Positions 36,675 through 46,457 are shown, counted from the first letter of the stretch. The stretch is 64,000 nucleotides of DNA from Rhizobium sp. JAB6 (GCF_003024605.1 NZ_PYJQ01000001.1:715001-779000); one strand, 5' to 3'. The notes: generated by a model not told the origin, from the letters alone. A program made the numbers and translations.

Positions 36675-38507
36675 TCAACTGCGCCCGAAGAGCCGTTCGA
36701 TATCCGAGAGCTTCAACTCTATATAGGTCGGCCTGCCGTGATTGCATTGTCCGGAGCCCGGCGTTGCCTCCATCTGGCGCAAAAGCGCGTTCATTTCTTC
36801 CGGTCGCAGGCGCCGGCCGGACCGTACCGATCCGTGGCAGGCCATGGTCGCGGCCACATATTCCAGCTTGGCGGCAAGGCCCGAAGCCGTATCCCATTCG
36901 GCGATCTCGTCGGCGAGCTGCCGGACCAGACCCTGCGCGTCGACTTCGCCGAGCATGGCCGGCGTCTCCCGCACGGCGACCGCGCCCGGACCGAAGCGCT
37001 CGATGGCGAGGCCGAGTCCGCCGAGTTCTTCGGCAAATACCATCAGCCGGTCGCAATCCTCTTCGGGCAGATCGACGATCTCGGGAATGAGCAGGACCTG
37101 CGAGGGTAGGCGCTTCGAATGCAGGGCTTTGCGCATGGTCTCGAACACCAGCCGCTCATGCGCGGCGTGCTGGTCAACGATGACAAGCCCGTTTTCCGTC
37201 TGGGCGACGATATAGTTCTCGTGCAGCTGAGCGCGGGCTGCACCCAGCGGAAAGCGGGCGGGTTCCTCGGCGCGTGCTGGTTCCGCCGGCGGTGCGACTT
37301 CGGCTCGAGCCGTGGGCATGGCAAGTCCCTCGAAAGCGGCCTGCGGCCTTTCGGCAAATCCGTAGCCGGTTCGCTCGAAGGGACGAGATGGCGATGTTTC
37401 CGCCGACCAAGGGGCCGCAGCCGGCGAGGGCCGCCAGCCCGGTTGCCAGCCCGGTTGAAAGCCGGAGCGACCGGCGGTAAACGCCCGCAGCATGCCGTCG
37501 GCGCCGGTCGTGGCCGCCCGGTCGCCCTCGCGCGCCAGCGCCTCGCGCACGGCGCCGACGATCAGCCCGCGTACAAGACCGGGATCGCGGAAGCGCACAT
37601 CGGATTTCGCCGGATGTACGTTGACGTCGACCAGGGCGGGATCGAGCGTCAGGGAAAGCACGGCGACGGGATAGCGTCCGGTAGGAATGGTCTCGGCATA
37701 GGCGCCACGGATTGCCGAGAGAATCAGCTTGTCCTGCACCGGGCGGCCATTGACGAAGGCATATTGATGGGCGGAATTGCCGCGGTTGAAGGTCGGCACG
37801 CCGGCAAAACCGGTAAGGCTCACATCCTCGCGCACGGCATCGAGCGCGATGGCATTGTCCTTGAAATCGACACCCAGTATCTGCGCCATGCGGGCGAGAT
37901 GATCATCGCCGGTCGCTGGAAATTCGAGCGTCGAGCGGTCGGTGCCCGACAGAACGAAGCGCACGCGCGGAAAGGCGATCGCCATGCGCTTGACGACCTC
38001 GGTGATCGCGGCTGCTTCCGCCTTCTCCGTCTTCAGAAACTTCAGGCGGGCGGGCGTCGCAAAGAACAGGTCGCGCACTTCGACGATCGTGCCCGGATTG
38101 GCGGCCGCTGGGCGCAGATGCAGAACCTTGCCGCCGGCAACGGCGATTTCGGCGCCGCTGCTCGCTCCCGCGCGGCGGCTTGCAATCGAAAGCTTCGCCA
38201 CCGAGCCGATGGAGGGCAGCGCCTCGCCGCGAAAACCGAGGGTGCGGATATCCTCCAACGTGTCGGAAATCTTCGAGGTGCAGTGGCGCCGGACGGCGAG
38301 CTCCAGATCCGCCTCTTCCATGCCGCAGCCGTTGTCGGTCACCCTCAGTAGCGCCTTGCCACCGCCGGCGGTCGCTATTTCGATGCGTGTGGCACCGGCA
38401 TCGAGCGCGTTTTCGATCAGTTCCTTGGCCGCACTTGCCGGGCGCTCGATGACTTCGCCGGCGGCGATCTGGTTGATCAGTGTTTCGGAGAGTTGCTTGA
38501 TGGCCAT
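36675..38507 (-). CDS. mutL: DNA mismatch repair protein MutL
   Basis: A GHKL ATPase that couples MutS mismatch recognition to strand processing. 610 residues from [41 protein letters not shown] motifs include the [11 protein letters not shown] segment, [12 protein letters not shown] and [12 protein letters not shown]. The C-terminal dimerization domain holds [25 protein letters not shown] and [25 protein letters not shown]. The metal-binding endonuclease motif DQHA...E is present (DQHAAHER), as in methyl-independent systems. A long linker carries Ala/Pro/Arg-rich sequence. Confidence 0.96.
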   Translation of the reverse strand: MAIKQLSETLINQIAAGEVIERPASAAKELIENALDAGATRIEIATAGGGKALLRVTDNGCGMEEADLELAVRRHCTSKISDTLEDIRTLGFRGEALPSIGSVAKLSIASRRAGASSGAEIAVAGGKVLHLRPAAANPGTIVEVRDLFFATPARLKFLKTEKAEAAAITEVVKRMAIAFPRVRFVLSGTDRSTLEFPATGDDHLARMAQILGVDFKDNAIALDAVREDVSLTGFAGVPTFNRGNSAHQYAFVNGRPVQDKLILSAIRGAYAETIPTGRYPVAVLSLTLDPALVDVNVHPAKSDVRFRDPGLVRGLIVGAVREALAREGDRAATTGADGMLRAFTAGRSGFQPGWQPGWRPSPAAAPWSAETSPSRPFERTGYGFAERPQAAFEGLAMPTARAEVAPPAEPARAEEPARFPLGAARAQLHENYIVAQTENGLVIVDQHAAHERLVFETMRKALHSKRLPSQVLLIPEIVDLPEEDCDRLMVFAEELGGLGLAIERFGPGAVAVRETPAMLGEVDAQGLVRQLADEIAEWDTASGLAAKLEYVAATMACHGSVRSGRRLRPEEMNALLRQMEATPGSGQCNHGRPTYIELKLSDIERLFGRS

Positions 38508-38851
38508 GACGTTATTGTCGTGGATTCGCACCGATGTGGAAAGAGGAAAGGCGCTTCCCCGCTGGGGATCCACCCATTTCCATCCATGGCTTTGTTGAGA
38601 ATTTAATCAATGTTTAAGGGAATGATGACAGGTTGCGGAGATAGAACTTGAAATGACCGCAGGTGGCGCGTTTCGTGCATGCTGACGGCTCTTGATGGCA
38701 GGTTGGTGGCCATCAATTGAAATAGAGCCGGGTGCCCTCTGCTTCAAGTGTCAAGGCCAGCATGCAACTTTCCTGAATCCGCCTTGCAGAGCGAATGCAG
38801 CCCTGTCGATTTGCCGTGTTTTGAAACTGGTTGAGCGTAGGAATCCGACGA
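38508..38851. other. divergent intergenic region, mutL / PAS-receiver gene
   Basis: About 340 bases without a gene, holding the leftward mutL promoter and the rightward promoter of the PAS/receiver gene. An AGGA motif precedes the latter's start. I could not fix a convincing -35/-10 pair. Confidence 0.35.
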
Positions 38852-40585
38852 ATGACTGCCGAGATTGAAAAGGCAGCTGTGGCAATGATGACGGCTGATG
38901 GGCCTTTCGGCGGCAGTCTGCAGGCGATGTTCTTCGATGCCTTCTGCGACGGTCTTTCCAGCGCCTTTTTCGCCTATGACAAGAACGACCTCTTATTGTT
39001 CGCCAGCCGCCAGGTTCTGAACTTTTTCCCGATTGCGCCCGATTTCCTGCAGCCTTCCACGCGGCTGCGCGATTTTCTGGGCGCCGTCTTCGATACCGGT
39101 ATATCCTATCAGCGCCCTCACACCAAAACGGCCGCCAGCCGCGACGATTGGATATCGCAGCGCATAGCTTCGCATTGGCGCGAACGTTTCGAGACCACCG
39201 AGCATTTTGCCGATGACCGCTGGGTTCGCATTCTCAACCGGCGGCTGTCGTCGGGTCTCGGCTTCTGTATCATCTCGGACGTTTCGGAAGCCAGGAAACG
39301 CGAAGAGCAATGGCGCGTCGATATGGAGCGTGTGCAGCTGACCGAGGATATTCTCGACAACCTGCCTTTTCCGGTTTTCGTCAAGGACCAGAATCTCGTC
39401 TATGTCGCGGTCAACCGGGCGTTCTGTGACAAGTACCAGACGGCAGCGGACGAGGTGCGGGGCCGCAAGAGCATCGATATCTTCTCCACCGAGCTTGCCA
39501 ACCGCTTCCAGGAGAGCGACCGGCATGTGATGGAGACCGGCGAAATGTCGATCTCACGGCAACGCCAGATCGCCCGTGACGGCGTCGAGCGCGATATCGT
39601 CACCCGCAAGCAGCGCATCGGCAAGCCCGGCCGCTATTTCCTGGTCAGCACCATGCAGGACCTGCCCAAGGATGGCGGCGATTTCGACGAATTCGCACTG
39701 GCATCGAGCATCCGGGAAAACAGCGATCGCTCCTATCGCCGCGCCTATGTTCCGATGGTCGCGCTGCAGACCATTTCGCGCCGTCCGGCCGCTATGGAAA
39801 CCTTCGTTCCGGAGAACTTCAGCGGCCGCAGGGTGCTCGTGGTCACGCCGGACTTCGCTGCCGAAACCGCGGCCCTGAAGACGCTCGAGAAATACGGCTT
39901 CGAAGCTTGCGTCGTGCACAATGAGAACGAAGAGGCGGCTTTTCTGGACGTAGCGAGCGCGCATGGCGTCAAGATCGATCTGGTTATCGTCGACAACCAG
40001 CTTGGCAAGCGCGGCATGGAGCTCGCCGAGCGGCAGAACCTCGCTGCGCTCTCGTTGGACGGATCGCAGCTTGCAACCGAGCTTGCCTTCGTGATTGCGC
40101 GTCATTTCAACCGCAACATTCGTGGCGGGATGGGAGAGCTGGTCGAGCCGGGACTTGCATCCGAATGGGGGCGGCCGGCCGGGGAGGAGCGCCGGGCGCA
40201 AATCCTGGTTGCCGAAGATAATGACATCAATCAGATCGTCTTCTCGCAGATTCTCGAGGGGTTGGGATACAGTTATGTGATCGCCGCAAGCGGTGATGAG
40301 GCAGTCCGCGTGTGGCAGGAGCATCGTCCTGAACTGATCCTGATGGACATTTCGCTACCGGGCCTGAACGGTTTTGAGGCCACCCGGCTGATCCGCGGCA
40401 CGGAAAAGGGCAGCGGCACCCATACGCCGATCATCGGCGTTCTGACGCAGGCTTTCGAGCGTGACCGCAAGGAATGCGCCGAAGTCGGCATGGACGACGT
40501 CATTCTGAAGCCGGTAAGCCCCGACATCATCGAGACCGTGTTCCAGAAATACATGCGCGGTGCCTTGAAGGCGCAAAATAGATAA
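38852..40585 (+). CDS. PAS-domain protein with pseudo-receiver and receiver domains, no kinase
   Basis: A 577-residue signalling protein. The order is an N-terminal PAS-like domain (about 20-90), a second PAS (about 165-280, DILDNLPFPVFVKDQNLVYVAVNRAF), a degenerate receiver-like segment (about 326-430, RRVLVVTPDF...LVIVDNQLG) and a complete C-terminal receiver. The receiver (about 449-570) has acidic pocket AEDND, phospho-Asp ILMDISLPG, Thr in GVLTQ and Lys in LKPVSP. The histidine kinase core expected between PAS and receivers is missing. It must be phosphorylated by a separate kinase. The next gene encodes a GGDEF-EAL protein. Confidence 0.85.
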   Translation: MTAEIEKAAVAMMTADGPFGGSLQAMFFDAFCDGLSSAFFAYDKNDLLLFASRQVLNFFPIAPDFLQPSTRLRDFLGAVFDTGISYQRPHTKTAASRDDWISQRIASHWRERFETTEHFADDRWVRILNRRLSSGLGFCIISDVSEARKREEQWRVDMERVQLTEDILDNLPFPVFVKDQNLVYVAVNRAFCDKYQTAADEVRGRKSIDIFSTELANRFQESDRHVMETGEMSISRQRQIARDGVERDIVTRKQRIGKPGRYFLVSTMQDLPKDGGDFDEFALASSIRENSDRSYRRAYVPMVALQTISRRPAAMETFVPENFSGRRVLVVTPDFAAETAALKTLEKYGFEACVVHNENEEAAFLDVASAHGVKIDLVIVDNQLGKRGMELAERQNLAALSLDGSQLATELAFVIARHFNRNIRGGMGELVEPGLASEWGRPAGEERRAQILVAEDNDINQIVFSQILEGLGYSYVIAASGDEAVRVWQEHRPELILMDISLPGLNGFEATRLIRGTEKGSGTHTPIIGVLTQAFERDRKECAEVGMDDVILKPVSPDIIETVFQKYMRGALKAQNR

Positions 40586-40711
40586 AGGTTACAATGATAT
40601 CACCACCGACGGCAACTTATCGCCGGTGCCGAGTGACCGTCGTCTTGGCATCCTTTGTTAAGACTTCCCCGGCATGCTTTTCCCCCGGGTGGAGAAAAGG
40701 TCGGAACAGAT

Positions 40712-42067
40712 ATGAAATCGACTGAGATGCTGCCGGGTCCAGTCAGTCAAGAGCCGCAGGCAATCGCTTACACCGATCCGCTCACCGGGCTCGGCAATCG
40801 ATATCGTATGCGCGAACGAACGCGTGCGTTATCGCGTGAACGTGCCGGCGATCCCGCACCCTTTACAATCGGCATCGTCAATCTCGATGCTTTCAAGCCG
40901 ATCAACGATCTCTTCGGTGTCGAAGCGGGCGACGAGATTCTCTGTCAGGTTGCCCATCGCCTCAAGGCCTGCATACCCGATGGCGCGCTAGTGACACGTC
41001 ATGATGGTGATGAGTTCGCCTTTGTGCTGCCGCTCGTCTTCGAACGCGTCGGCGCCGAGAAGTTCGGACAGATGATCCGCGAAGTACTGTCCGCGCCCTA
41101 CGATCTCGGAGACCGCAATGTCCGCCTTTCCGCCTCGTTCGGCTTTGCCATCCATCCTTTCGCCGGAGAAGAGTTCGACGATCTTCTGAAAAATGCGGAG
41201 ACGGCGCTCTATCGCTCCAAGCGCCGCGGCCGTGGGCAGATTACGGTCTATTCCAGGGAGATTGCGCAGGAGATGAAGCGCGCGACGCAGCTCGAGCAGG
41301 CGCTGCGCAATGCCATTATTTCCGATGCCATTGACGTGCACTTCCAGCCGATCGTCTCGCTTGCCAATAACATGGTTCTCGGTTTCGAGGCTCTGGCGCG
41401 CTGGAACGATCCGGATCTTGGCTTCGTTTCGCCCGCCGTCTTCGTGCCGCTTGCCGAAGAGCGGGGCTTCATCGACGCGCTCTCGGAAACCCTGCTGCGG
41501 AAGGCTGCGGAGGCAGCACTTTCGTGGCCGCGCGAATTGTTCCTGTCCTTCAATCTCTCCTCGGCGCAATTGATGGATCCCGGCACGAGCAGCAGCATTC
41601 TCGCTATCCTGACGCGCGCCGGCCTGGACCCGCACCGCCTCGAACTTGAAATTACCGAAACCGCGGTCATGAGCTCGGCCGATACGGCTCACCGCATCAT
41701 CGCCGATCTGCGCGCCGCCGGCGTGCGTATCTCTCTCGATGATTTCGGCACCGGCCAGTCCAGCCTCGGGCGCTTGCGTGAGTTCATCTTCGACAAGGTG
41801 AAAATCGACCGGGCTTTCGTCTCCCGCATGAATTCGGACAGGGCTTCCGAACATATCATCAAGGCTGTTCTCGCGATGTGCGAAGGGCTTGATCTGCGCG
41901 TTGTCGCGGAAGGTATCGAGGAACATGCGGAAGCGGCGAAGCTGAAGGCGCTGGGCTGCGCCATGGGACAGGGCTATTATTTCGGAAAGCCGGCGGACAG
42001 TGCCGCGACCCTTCGCTACCTGCAGACCCATTACTTCGATTTCAGCCACGAGCGCGAAATCGCCTGA
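40712..42067 (+). CDS. GGDEF-EAL protein, probable c-di-GMP phosphodiesterase
   Basis: A 451-residue cytosolic protein. The GGDEF domain (about 20-185) begins YTDPLTGLGNRYRMRERTRAL but its active site reads HDGDEF, with the first Gly changed, so cyclase activity is doubtful. The EAL domain (about 200-445) has all catalytic motifs: FEALARW, FNLSS, LEITET, LDDFGTG, KIDRAF, AEGIEEH and GQGYYFGKP. It probably degrades cyclic di-GMP, perhaps with the GGDEF domain as a GTP sensor. It lies 126 bp after the PAS/receiver gene. Confidence 0.92.
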   Translation: MKSTEMLPGPVSQEPQAIAYTDPLTGLGNRYRMRERTRALSRERAGDPAPFTIGIVNLDAFKPINDLFGVEAGDEILCQVAHRLKACIPDGALVTRHDGDEFAFVLPLVFERVGAEKFGQMIREVLSAPYDLGDRNVRLSASFGFAIHPFAGEEFDDLLKNAETALYRSKRRGRGQITVYSREIAQEMKRATQLEQALRNAIISDAIDVHFQPIVSLANNMVLGFEALARWNDPDLGFVSPAVFVPLAEERGFIDALSETLLRKAAEAALSWPRELFLSFNLSSAQLMDPGTSSSILAILTRAGLDPHRLELEITETAVMSSADTAHRIIADLRAAGVRISLDDFGTGQSSLGRLREFIFDKVKIDRAFVSRMNSDRASEHIIKAVLAMCEGLDLRVVAEGIEEHAEAAKLKALGCAMGQGYYFGKPADSAATLRYLQTHYFDFSHEREIA

Positions 42068-42097
42068 GCTGAGAAGCGGGCGCGAAAACATCAAGGA

Positions 42098-42125
42098 AAG
42101 CGGCGCCCCATCAGGGCCGCCGCTT
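42098..42125. terminator. hairpin between convergent GGDEF-EAL and PRC-barrel genes
   Basis: AAGCGGCG-N12-CGCCGCTT forms an 8-bp stem between the two stop codons. The T run is weak on both sides, so it is a probable but not strong bidirectional terminator. Confidence 0.55.
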
Positions 42126-42163
42126 CTGTATCCGTCTGACCTATATTTATTCGCTGCCGATAT

Positions 42164-42784
42164 TTACTTATTGGTGGTCGACGAAGTCGTCGTGTTGTCG
42201 GTTGCCGGCATGGTCGACGTACCGGACGATTTGGCTGCCTTTTCGGAAGCCTGCATCGAGAGGGTCTTGAACTCCGGCGCCGCCTTGAGCGATTCGGCCG
42301 TTTCCGTCGTCGTCAGCTTCACCGTCCCGTCCTGCGGGTTCTGGGTGGCGCTGATCTTGTCGAAAGGAACGGCGACGTTTTTCTGGCCGAGGCCCAGGAA
42401 GCCGCCGACGCCGACGATGGCGGCAACGACGCCGCCCTGCTTCTGCAGAATCAGGTCGTTGATGCTGCCGATGCTTTCATTCTGACCGTTATAGACCGAT
42501 TGGCCCATATAGGTTTTGGCGCTGATCTGATCGGCGGACTGTGTGGTCAGATATCCCGCCTGGCCTCCGGTTGCGGGCGCAGGAGCCTGAGCACTTTTCT
42601 GTGCGGCCGAGCTATCCGGCTTCGCGGCCTCCGGAGTTGCCGGCGCGCTTTGCGTCACCGGCGCGTTGTTGCCCGCGCCGCCATTCGCTGGCTGTTGCGC
42701 CTGTGCAAAAGCCATGGGTGAAAGCACGGACGCCGTAGCAAAGATGGCGCCTGCGGCAACGGAAGTGAAGAGTTTCCCAGTCAT
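42164..42784 (-). CDS. exported PRC-barrel domain protein
   Basis: A 206-residue protein with a signal peptide (MTGKLFTSVAAGAIFATASVLSPMAFAQA), a long Ala/Pro/Gln-rich linker, and a PRC-barrel domain (ISAKTYMGQSVYNGQNESIGSINDLILQKQGGVVAAIVGVGGFLGLGQKNVAVPFDKI). PRC barrels occur in RNA-processing and photosynthetic proteins and in small envelope proteins of rhizobia of unknown role. The C-terminus is Ser/Thr-rich. AAGGTAGG precedes the start. Confidence 0.88.
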   Translation of the reverse strand: MTGKLFTSVAAGAIFATASVLSPMAFAQAQQPANGGAGNNAPVTQSAPATPEAAKPDSSAAQKSAQAPAPATGGQAGYLTTQSADQISAKTYMGQSVYNGQNESIGSINDLILQKQGGVVAAIVGVGGFLGLGQKNVAVPFDKISATQNPQDGTVKLTTTETAESLKAAPEFKTLSMQASEKAAKSSGTSTMPATDNTTTSSTTNK

Positions 42785-43141
42785 CGTGAACCTACCTTTC
42801 ATTCTGATGGGCATGCTTCGTTGTACGCGCATGCTTACCAGCGCGAGTGGAACTTTTGTGCTACCGGCCGTTATCGCACCGGTCCTAGAAGCAATGGCTC
42901 AGCGAGGTTTTGGTTCCGTCAAGAGTTGCAGAAAATTGCGTCACACAGCTCGGAAATAAAAGGGATATCGTGGGAAATCAATAACTAACGTGGCAAAAGA
43001 CAACCAGAAAGATTGGCGGTACAACAGGGCGGCTCGATGCAGGATTCGATTTTTTCAGGGTTGAAGCCGCCTTCCGGCCCTTACATTACCCTAGTGAAGG
43101 CAATGTCGCCTCCAGCGTAGATAGCCGGAGGCGGCCTTCAA
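42785..43141. other. gene-free interval upstream of the PRC-barrel gene
   Basis: About 355 bases with no convincing gene. It holds the leftward promoter of the PRC-barrel gene. It has two close copies of GCATGCTT (42809-42836) and, near the end, an imperfect dyad GCCTCC...GGAGGC (43106-43136) beyond the lactonase stop, which could help end the galactose operon transcript. Confidence 0.35.
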
Positions 43142-44029
43142 TCAAAGCTTGTATGGAGGATCGAAAACGCCCTTCACCGTGATGCCAAGCTCCAGAAGAG
43201 CGCCCGCCTGCGGCTGCGTCGAACGTGCCTCCTCATCCAATCCTTCCCAGGCGGTCGTCACGGCCAGTCGGTCCGCATTCTTGCCTATGAAGGCAGGGCA
43301 GGAGGGCTGCATGGCAGGTACGCGATAGCGCTCGATACGCAGGCCATCCGGGCTGTATTTGTCGACGAAGCCCGAACCCCAGCGCGCGTTCCAGATATAA
43401 CCGTCCGCATCGCATACCGATCCGTCGAGGCCGCCCGGATCTTCCATGCTGTCGACCATGACGATCGGCTCCCCCGTCGGAAGGCCCGTCGCGGGATCGA
43501 CGAGCACGCGCATGAGCTGGCTGACGCGTGTATCCGTGAAGTAACCGATCGTGCCGTCAGGCGAGAAGCAGATGGAATTCGGGATGCTGATCTGGTCGAA
43601 GATCTTGGTGACCTTGCCGCCGGCGACATGATAGATCGCGCCCGCCTGCATCTCGGCGCGCTTGCCCATGGTCCCGATCCAGAGCGATCCGGAAACATGC
43701 GTGCGTCCGTCATTGGAGCGGTTCTCGGGCTTGTCCGCTTCGATGGCCGTATAGAAGCTCAGCTCGCCGGTCGCGACATCACGGAGGAAGAGACCCTGTT
43801 CGGTGGCGATCATCTGCCGTTCCGCGTCGACCCGGGCCAGTACGCTCGCCATCATCGGCAGTTCGTGAACCTGTTTCTTGCCGGTCGGCAGGTGCAGCTC
43901 GTGCAGTTCCTTGCCGAGGATATTGAACCACCAAACAGTGTCCGTATCGGGGTCGTAGGTCGGGCCTTCTCCCAGCACGGAGGAGGTATTGCACAGAATA
44001 TTGCCCTGGAAATCATGAATATCGGTCAT
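43142..44029 (-). CDS. SMP-30/gluconolactonase family lactonase
   Basis: A 295-residue six-bladed beta-propeller lactonase of the SMP-30/LRE family. Metal-site Glu is near the start (SSVLGEGPTYDPDTDTVWWFNI), with Asn/Asp in RSNDGRTHVSGSLWIGTM and PNSICFSPDG and the DGYIWNARWG segment. In this operon it most likely opens the aldonolactone, for example galactonolactone, made by the dehydrogenase. It starts 3 bp after the dgoA stop, with TAGGAG before the ATG. Confidence 0.9.
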   Translation of the reverse strand: MTDIHDFQGNILCNTSSVLGEGPTYDPDTDTVWWFNILGKELHELHLPTGKKQVHELPMMASVLARVDAERQMIATEQGLFLRDVATGELSFYTAIEADKPENRSNDGRTHVSGSLWIGTMGKRAEMQAGAIYHVAGGKVTKIFDQISIPNSICFSPDGTIGYFTDTRVSQLMRVLVDPATGLPTGEPIVMVDSMEDPGGLDGSVCDADGYIWNARWGSGFVDKYSPDGLRIERYRVPAMQPSCPAFIGKNADRLAVTTAWEGLDEEARSTQPQAGALLELGITVKGVFDPPYKL

Positions 44030-44032
44030 AGA

Positions 44033-44668
44033 TCAGGCTCCTACGGCTGCATCATAGGCATAAATGGTGACCTTGGCGCGTTCGGCAACCTCCGCTGCCG
44101 TCATTCCCGGCTTGTAAAGGCTGGTGCCGAGACCGAAGGCCAGCACCCCCGCCTTGGTGTAGTCGGCGAAATTCTTGTCGGAAACGCCGCCGACCGCCGC
44201 GATGACGAGCTCCGGCGGCAGCACCGCACGAATGGCCGTTATACCGGAGGCACCGAGCACGCCGGCGGGGAAGAATTTAAGTCCGGTGGCACCGGCGCGC
44301 GCGGCGGAAAGCGCTTCCGTGGCGGTAAAGACGCCAGGCATCGTCACCATGCCCTTGTCGCGGGCGCGGCTGATGACCGCAGGCTCGACATTCGGCGTCA
44401 CCAAGAGCTTGCCGCCCGCGCCGTCAAGCCTGTCGACATCTTCGACCGTCAGCACCGTGCCAGCGCCGATCAGGCAATTGGCCTGGGCCATCTTAGCGGC
44501 GATTTCGATGGAGCGGAACGGTTCCGGCGAATTCAGCGGGATTTCGATTGCCGTGAAGCCTGTCTCGATCAGCGTGCCGACGATATCGGCCGTTTCCTCC
44601 GGCTTGATGCCGCGAAGAATGGCAATGAGCGGTCGCTTCATGGGCGGGAAGGGGATGCGGGTCGTCAT
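44033..44668 (-). CDS. dgoA: 2-dehydro-3-deoxy-6-phosphogalactonate aldolase
   Basis: A class I aldolase of the KDPG/KDPGal family, 211 residues, which splits KDPGal to pyruvate and glyceraldehyde 3-phosphate. Motifs are IAILRGIKPEE, the catalytic Glu region TAIEIPLNSPEP, IGAGTVLTVEDVDRL, and the Schiff-base Lys in TGLKFFPA. It overlaps the stop of dgoK by one base (TGATG), so the kinase and aldolase are translationally coupled. Confidence 0.93.
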   Translation of the reverse strand: MTTRIPFPPMKRPLIAILRGIKPEETADIVGTLIETGFTAIEIPLNSPEPFRSIEIAAKMAQANCLIGAGTVLTVEDVDRLDGAGGKLLVTPNVEPAVISRARDKGMVTMPGVFTATEALSAARAGATGLKFFPAGVLGASGITAIRAVLPPELVIAAVGGVSDKNFADYTKAGVLAFGLGTSLYKPGMTAAEVAERAKVTIYAYDAAVGA

Positions 44669-45600
44669 CAGCTTTTGCTTTCTTTCTTGAACCAGATCGC
44701 TTCGGCCGCAGCGGAAAGTCCGCGACGGACGGCGGCATCGGCGTCGATGGTCTTATAGGTGAGGGATAGGGCGCGGAACGCCTCTTCGTAGAGCGCCTGA
44801 AGGCGGCCGGAGGCGATGAGCGTGATGGCCGCATTCTGACCGGCCGAGGCTCGCGCGCCGGCGATTTCCGCGCCGATCAGAGTGCCTGATATCAGCGCCT
44901 GCGCGCCGGCTGCCGTCAGCCCGTTCAGGAGCTGGCCGGAGCGGGCTGTGAACAGCAGATGGGTGAGGAGCGCCGGCTTGTCCAAGGCAGCTTTGAGGGC
45001 AGCTTCGAATGCTTTCGTGTCGGCGGTCATGTCGGCGGCGCCGGCAACGGCATGCGACAGGATGCTGTGCCTGGTAATGACGTCGAAGAGTTCGCCGGTC
45101 ATGAAGGTGGAGAAGCCGGTCACGCGGCCATCCACCACGCGCACCCATTTCGAATGGGTTCCCGGCATGCAGACGAGTTGTTCGCCCTTGGCGTCGGCGG
45201 GAATCGCGCCGAGCAGCTGCGTTTCCTCGCCGCGCATGACGTCCGGTACCTGCTGGCTGCGTTGCGCCAGGCCAGGCAGAATGCGGATGTCGCGGGACTG
45301 TCCGGGCACAGAGGCGGCAGCGGCGAGGATTGCTGCAAGCGAGGTCGGCGTATCGATGTAACCGGCTTCCACCCAGCCCTGGCGCGCCCCGGCCATGCCG
45401 CAGACGATGACGGGAACGGTCTCCGGCGCCGATACGGCATCGAGATGTGCCTGCAGAACACTGGCGAAGCCGGTCTGGGCCGCCGTGGTCATGCCTTCGC
45501 CGCTGCGGCGCTCCGCAATAACGCGGCCGTCTTCGCCGATCAGCCACAGCCGGAAACTGCTGGTGCCCCAGTCCACCGCGACATATGCCGGTTTCGTCAT
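44668..45600 (-). CDS. dgoK: 2-dehydro-3-deoxygalactonokinase
   Basis: It phosphorylates 2-keto-3-deoxygalactonate for cleavage by DgoA. The 310-residue protein has the DgoK N-terminal phosphate loop VAVDWGTSSFRLWL, VIVCGMAGARQGW, LVCMPGTHSKWVRV and a C-terminal ASGRLQALYEEAF. The ATG at MTKPAYVAVDWG is chosen; the longer ORF runs into the upstream dehydrogenase gene. It is the second gene of the operon. Confidence 0.93.
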   Translation of the reverse strand: MTKPAYVAVDWGTSSFRLWLIGEDGRVIAERRSGEGMTTAAQTGFASVLQAHLDAVSAPETVPVIVCGMAGARQGWVEAGYIDTPTSLAAILAAAASVPGQSRDIRILPGLAQRSQQVPDVMRGEETQLLGAIPADAKGEQLVCMPGTHSKWVRVVDGRVTGFSTFMTGELFDVITRHSILSHAVAGAADMTADTKAFEAALKAALDKPALLTHLLFTARSGQLLNGLTAAGAQALISGTLIGAEIAGARASAGQNAAITLIASGRLQALYEEAFRALSLTYKTIDADAAVRRGLSAAAEAIWFKKESKS

Positions 45601-45637
45601 GAGAAATGCTCCAAGTCTTGCGTCAGAAAACTCAAAA

Positions 45638-46408
45638 TTAGAAAATGCCGCCATCGACGGTGATGGCTTGTCCGGTCATGGCGCCCGAACAGTCGGAAGC
45701 CAGGAAGAGCACGGGGCCGACCAGATCCTCGGCGTTGAGCACGCGCTTCAGGCATTGTCGGTCTATCGTCTTTGCCATGCCGTCCTCGGTCAGCCAGAGG
45801 TCGAGCTGGCGCTGGGTGACGATCATTCCAGGCAGAACGGCGTTGACGCGGATATTCTCGGCCCCGAAGCGTCCGGCAAAGCTTTTGGTCAGCCCGATGA
45901 TGCCGGACTTCGCAGTCGCGTAGGAGGATAGAAGCGGCGGGTTCATCTTGAAGACGATCGAGGAGAAATTGATGATCGCGCCGCCGCCGGCTGCCCGCAT
46001 GCCCGGTACCGCCGCCTGTGAGACGAAGAAAACCTGCTTCAGATTGATCGCCTGATTGTTGTCCCAATATTCCTCGGTCGTGGTGTCGATGTCGTGCCGG
46101 TCGTCCCAGGCGGCGTTGTTGACGAGGACGCGGATCGCCCCGAGATCGGCCTCGATGGCTGCAACCGTGCTTTTGGTCGCACCGACATCGCGGAGGTCCG
46201 CATGGTAGAAGCTAACGGGATGGGCGGATTGGCCCGAAAGCTTGGCCGCAAGCGCCTTGCTGGGTTCCTCCGCTATATCGATGAAGGCGACCTTCGCCCC
46301 CTGCCGTGCAAAGGCCTCCACGAGGCTTGCTCCGATGCCGGAGCCTCCGCCGGTGATGAGGACGGTGCGATCCTTCAGATCGGGAAATTGGGCCTGAATA
46401 TCCGCCAA
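45638..46408 (-). CDS. short-chain dehydrogenase, probable galactose/sugar 1-dehydrogenase
   Basis: A 256-residue SDR with the Rossmann motif TGGGSGIGASLVEAF, VLVNNAAWDDRH, the catalytic Ser (INFSSIVFK), Tyr-x-x-x-Lys (SYATAKSG) and the VNAVLPGMIVT loop. In first position of the operon it probably oxidises D-galactose (or a related sugar) to the lactone. The start is a TTG with a strong GGAGGAG 5 nt upstream. Substrate assignment is from context only. Confidence 0.88.
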   Translation of the reverse strand: MADIQAQFPDLKDRTVLITGGGSGIGASLVEAFARQGAKVAFIDIAEEPSKALAAKLSGQSAHPVSFYHADLRDVGATKSTVAAIEADLGAIRVLVNNAAWDDRHDIDTTTEEYWDNNQAINLKQVFFVSQAAVPGMRAAGGGAIINFSSIVFKMNPPLLSSYATAKSGIIGLTKSFAGRFGAENIRVNAVLPGMIVTQRQLDLWLTEDGMAKTIDRQCLKRVLNAEDLVGPVLFLASDCSGAMTGQAITVDGGIF

Positions 46409-46436
46409 GATGTCTCCTCCCCGGATCAGCCGGGTA

Positions 46437-46453
46437 GTTCCGTTATTCGGAAC
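46437..46453. promoter_or_regulatory. candidate IclR operator
   Basis: GTTCCG-TTATT-CGGAAC is a perfect 6-5-6 palindrome in the divergent interval. GGAAC/GTTCC half-sites are common for IclR-family repressors. It lies downstream of the operon's -10 box and just upstream of the -35 of the rightward iclR promoter. Confidence 0.7.
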
Positions 46454-46457
46454 ATAA

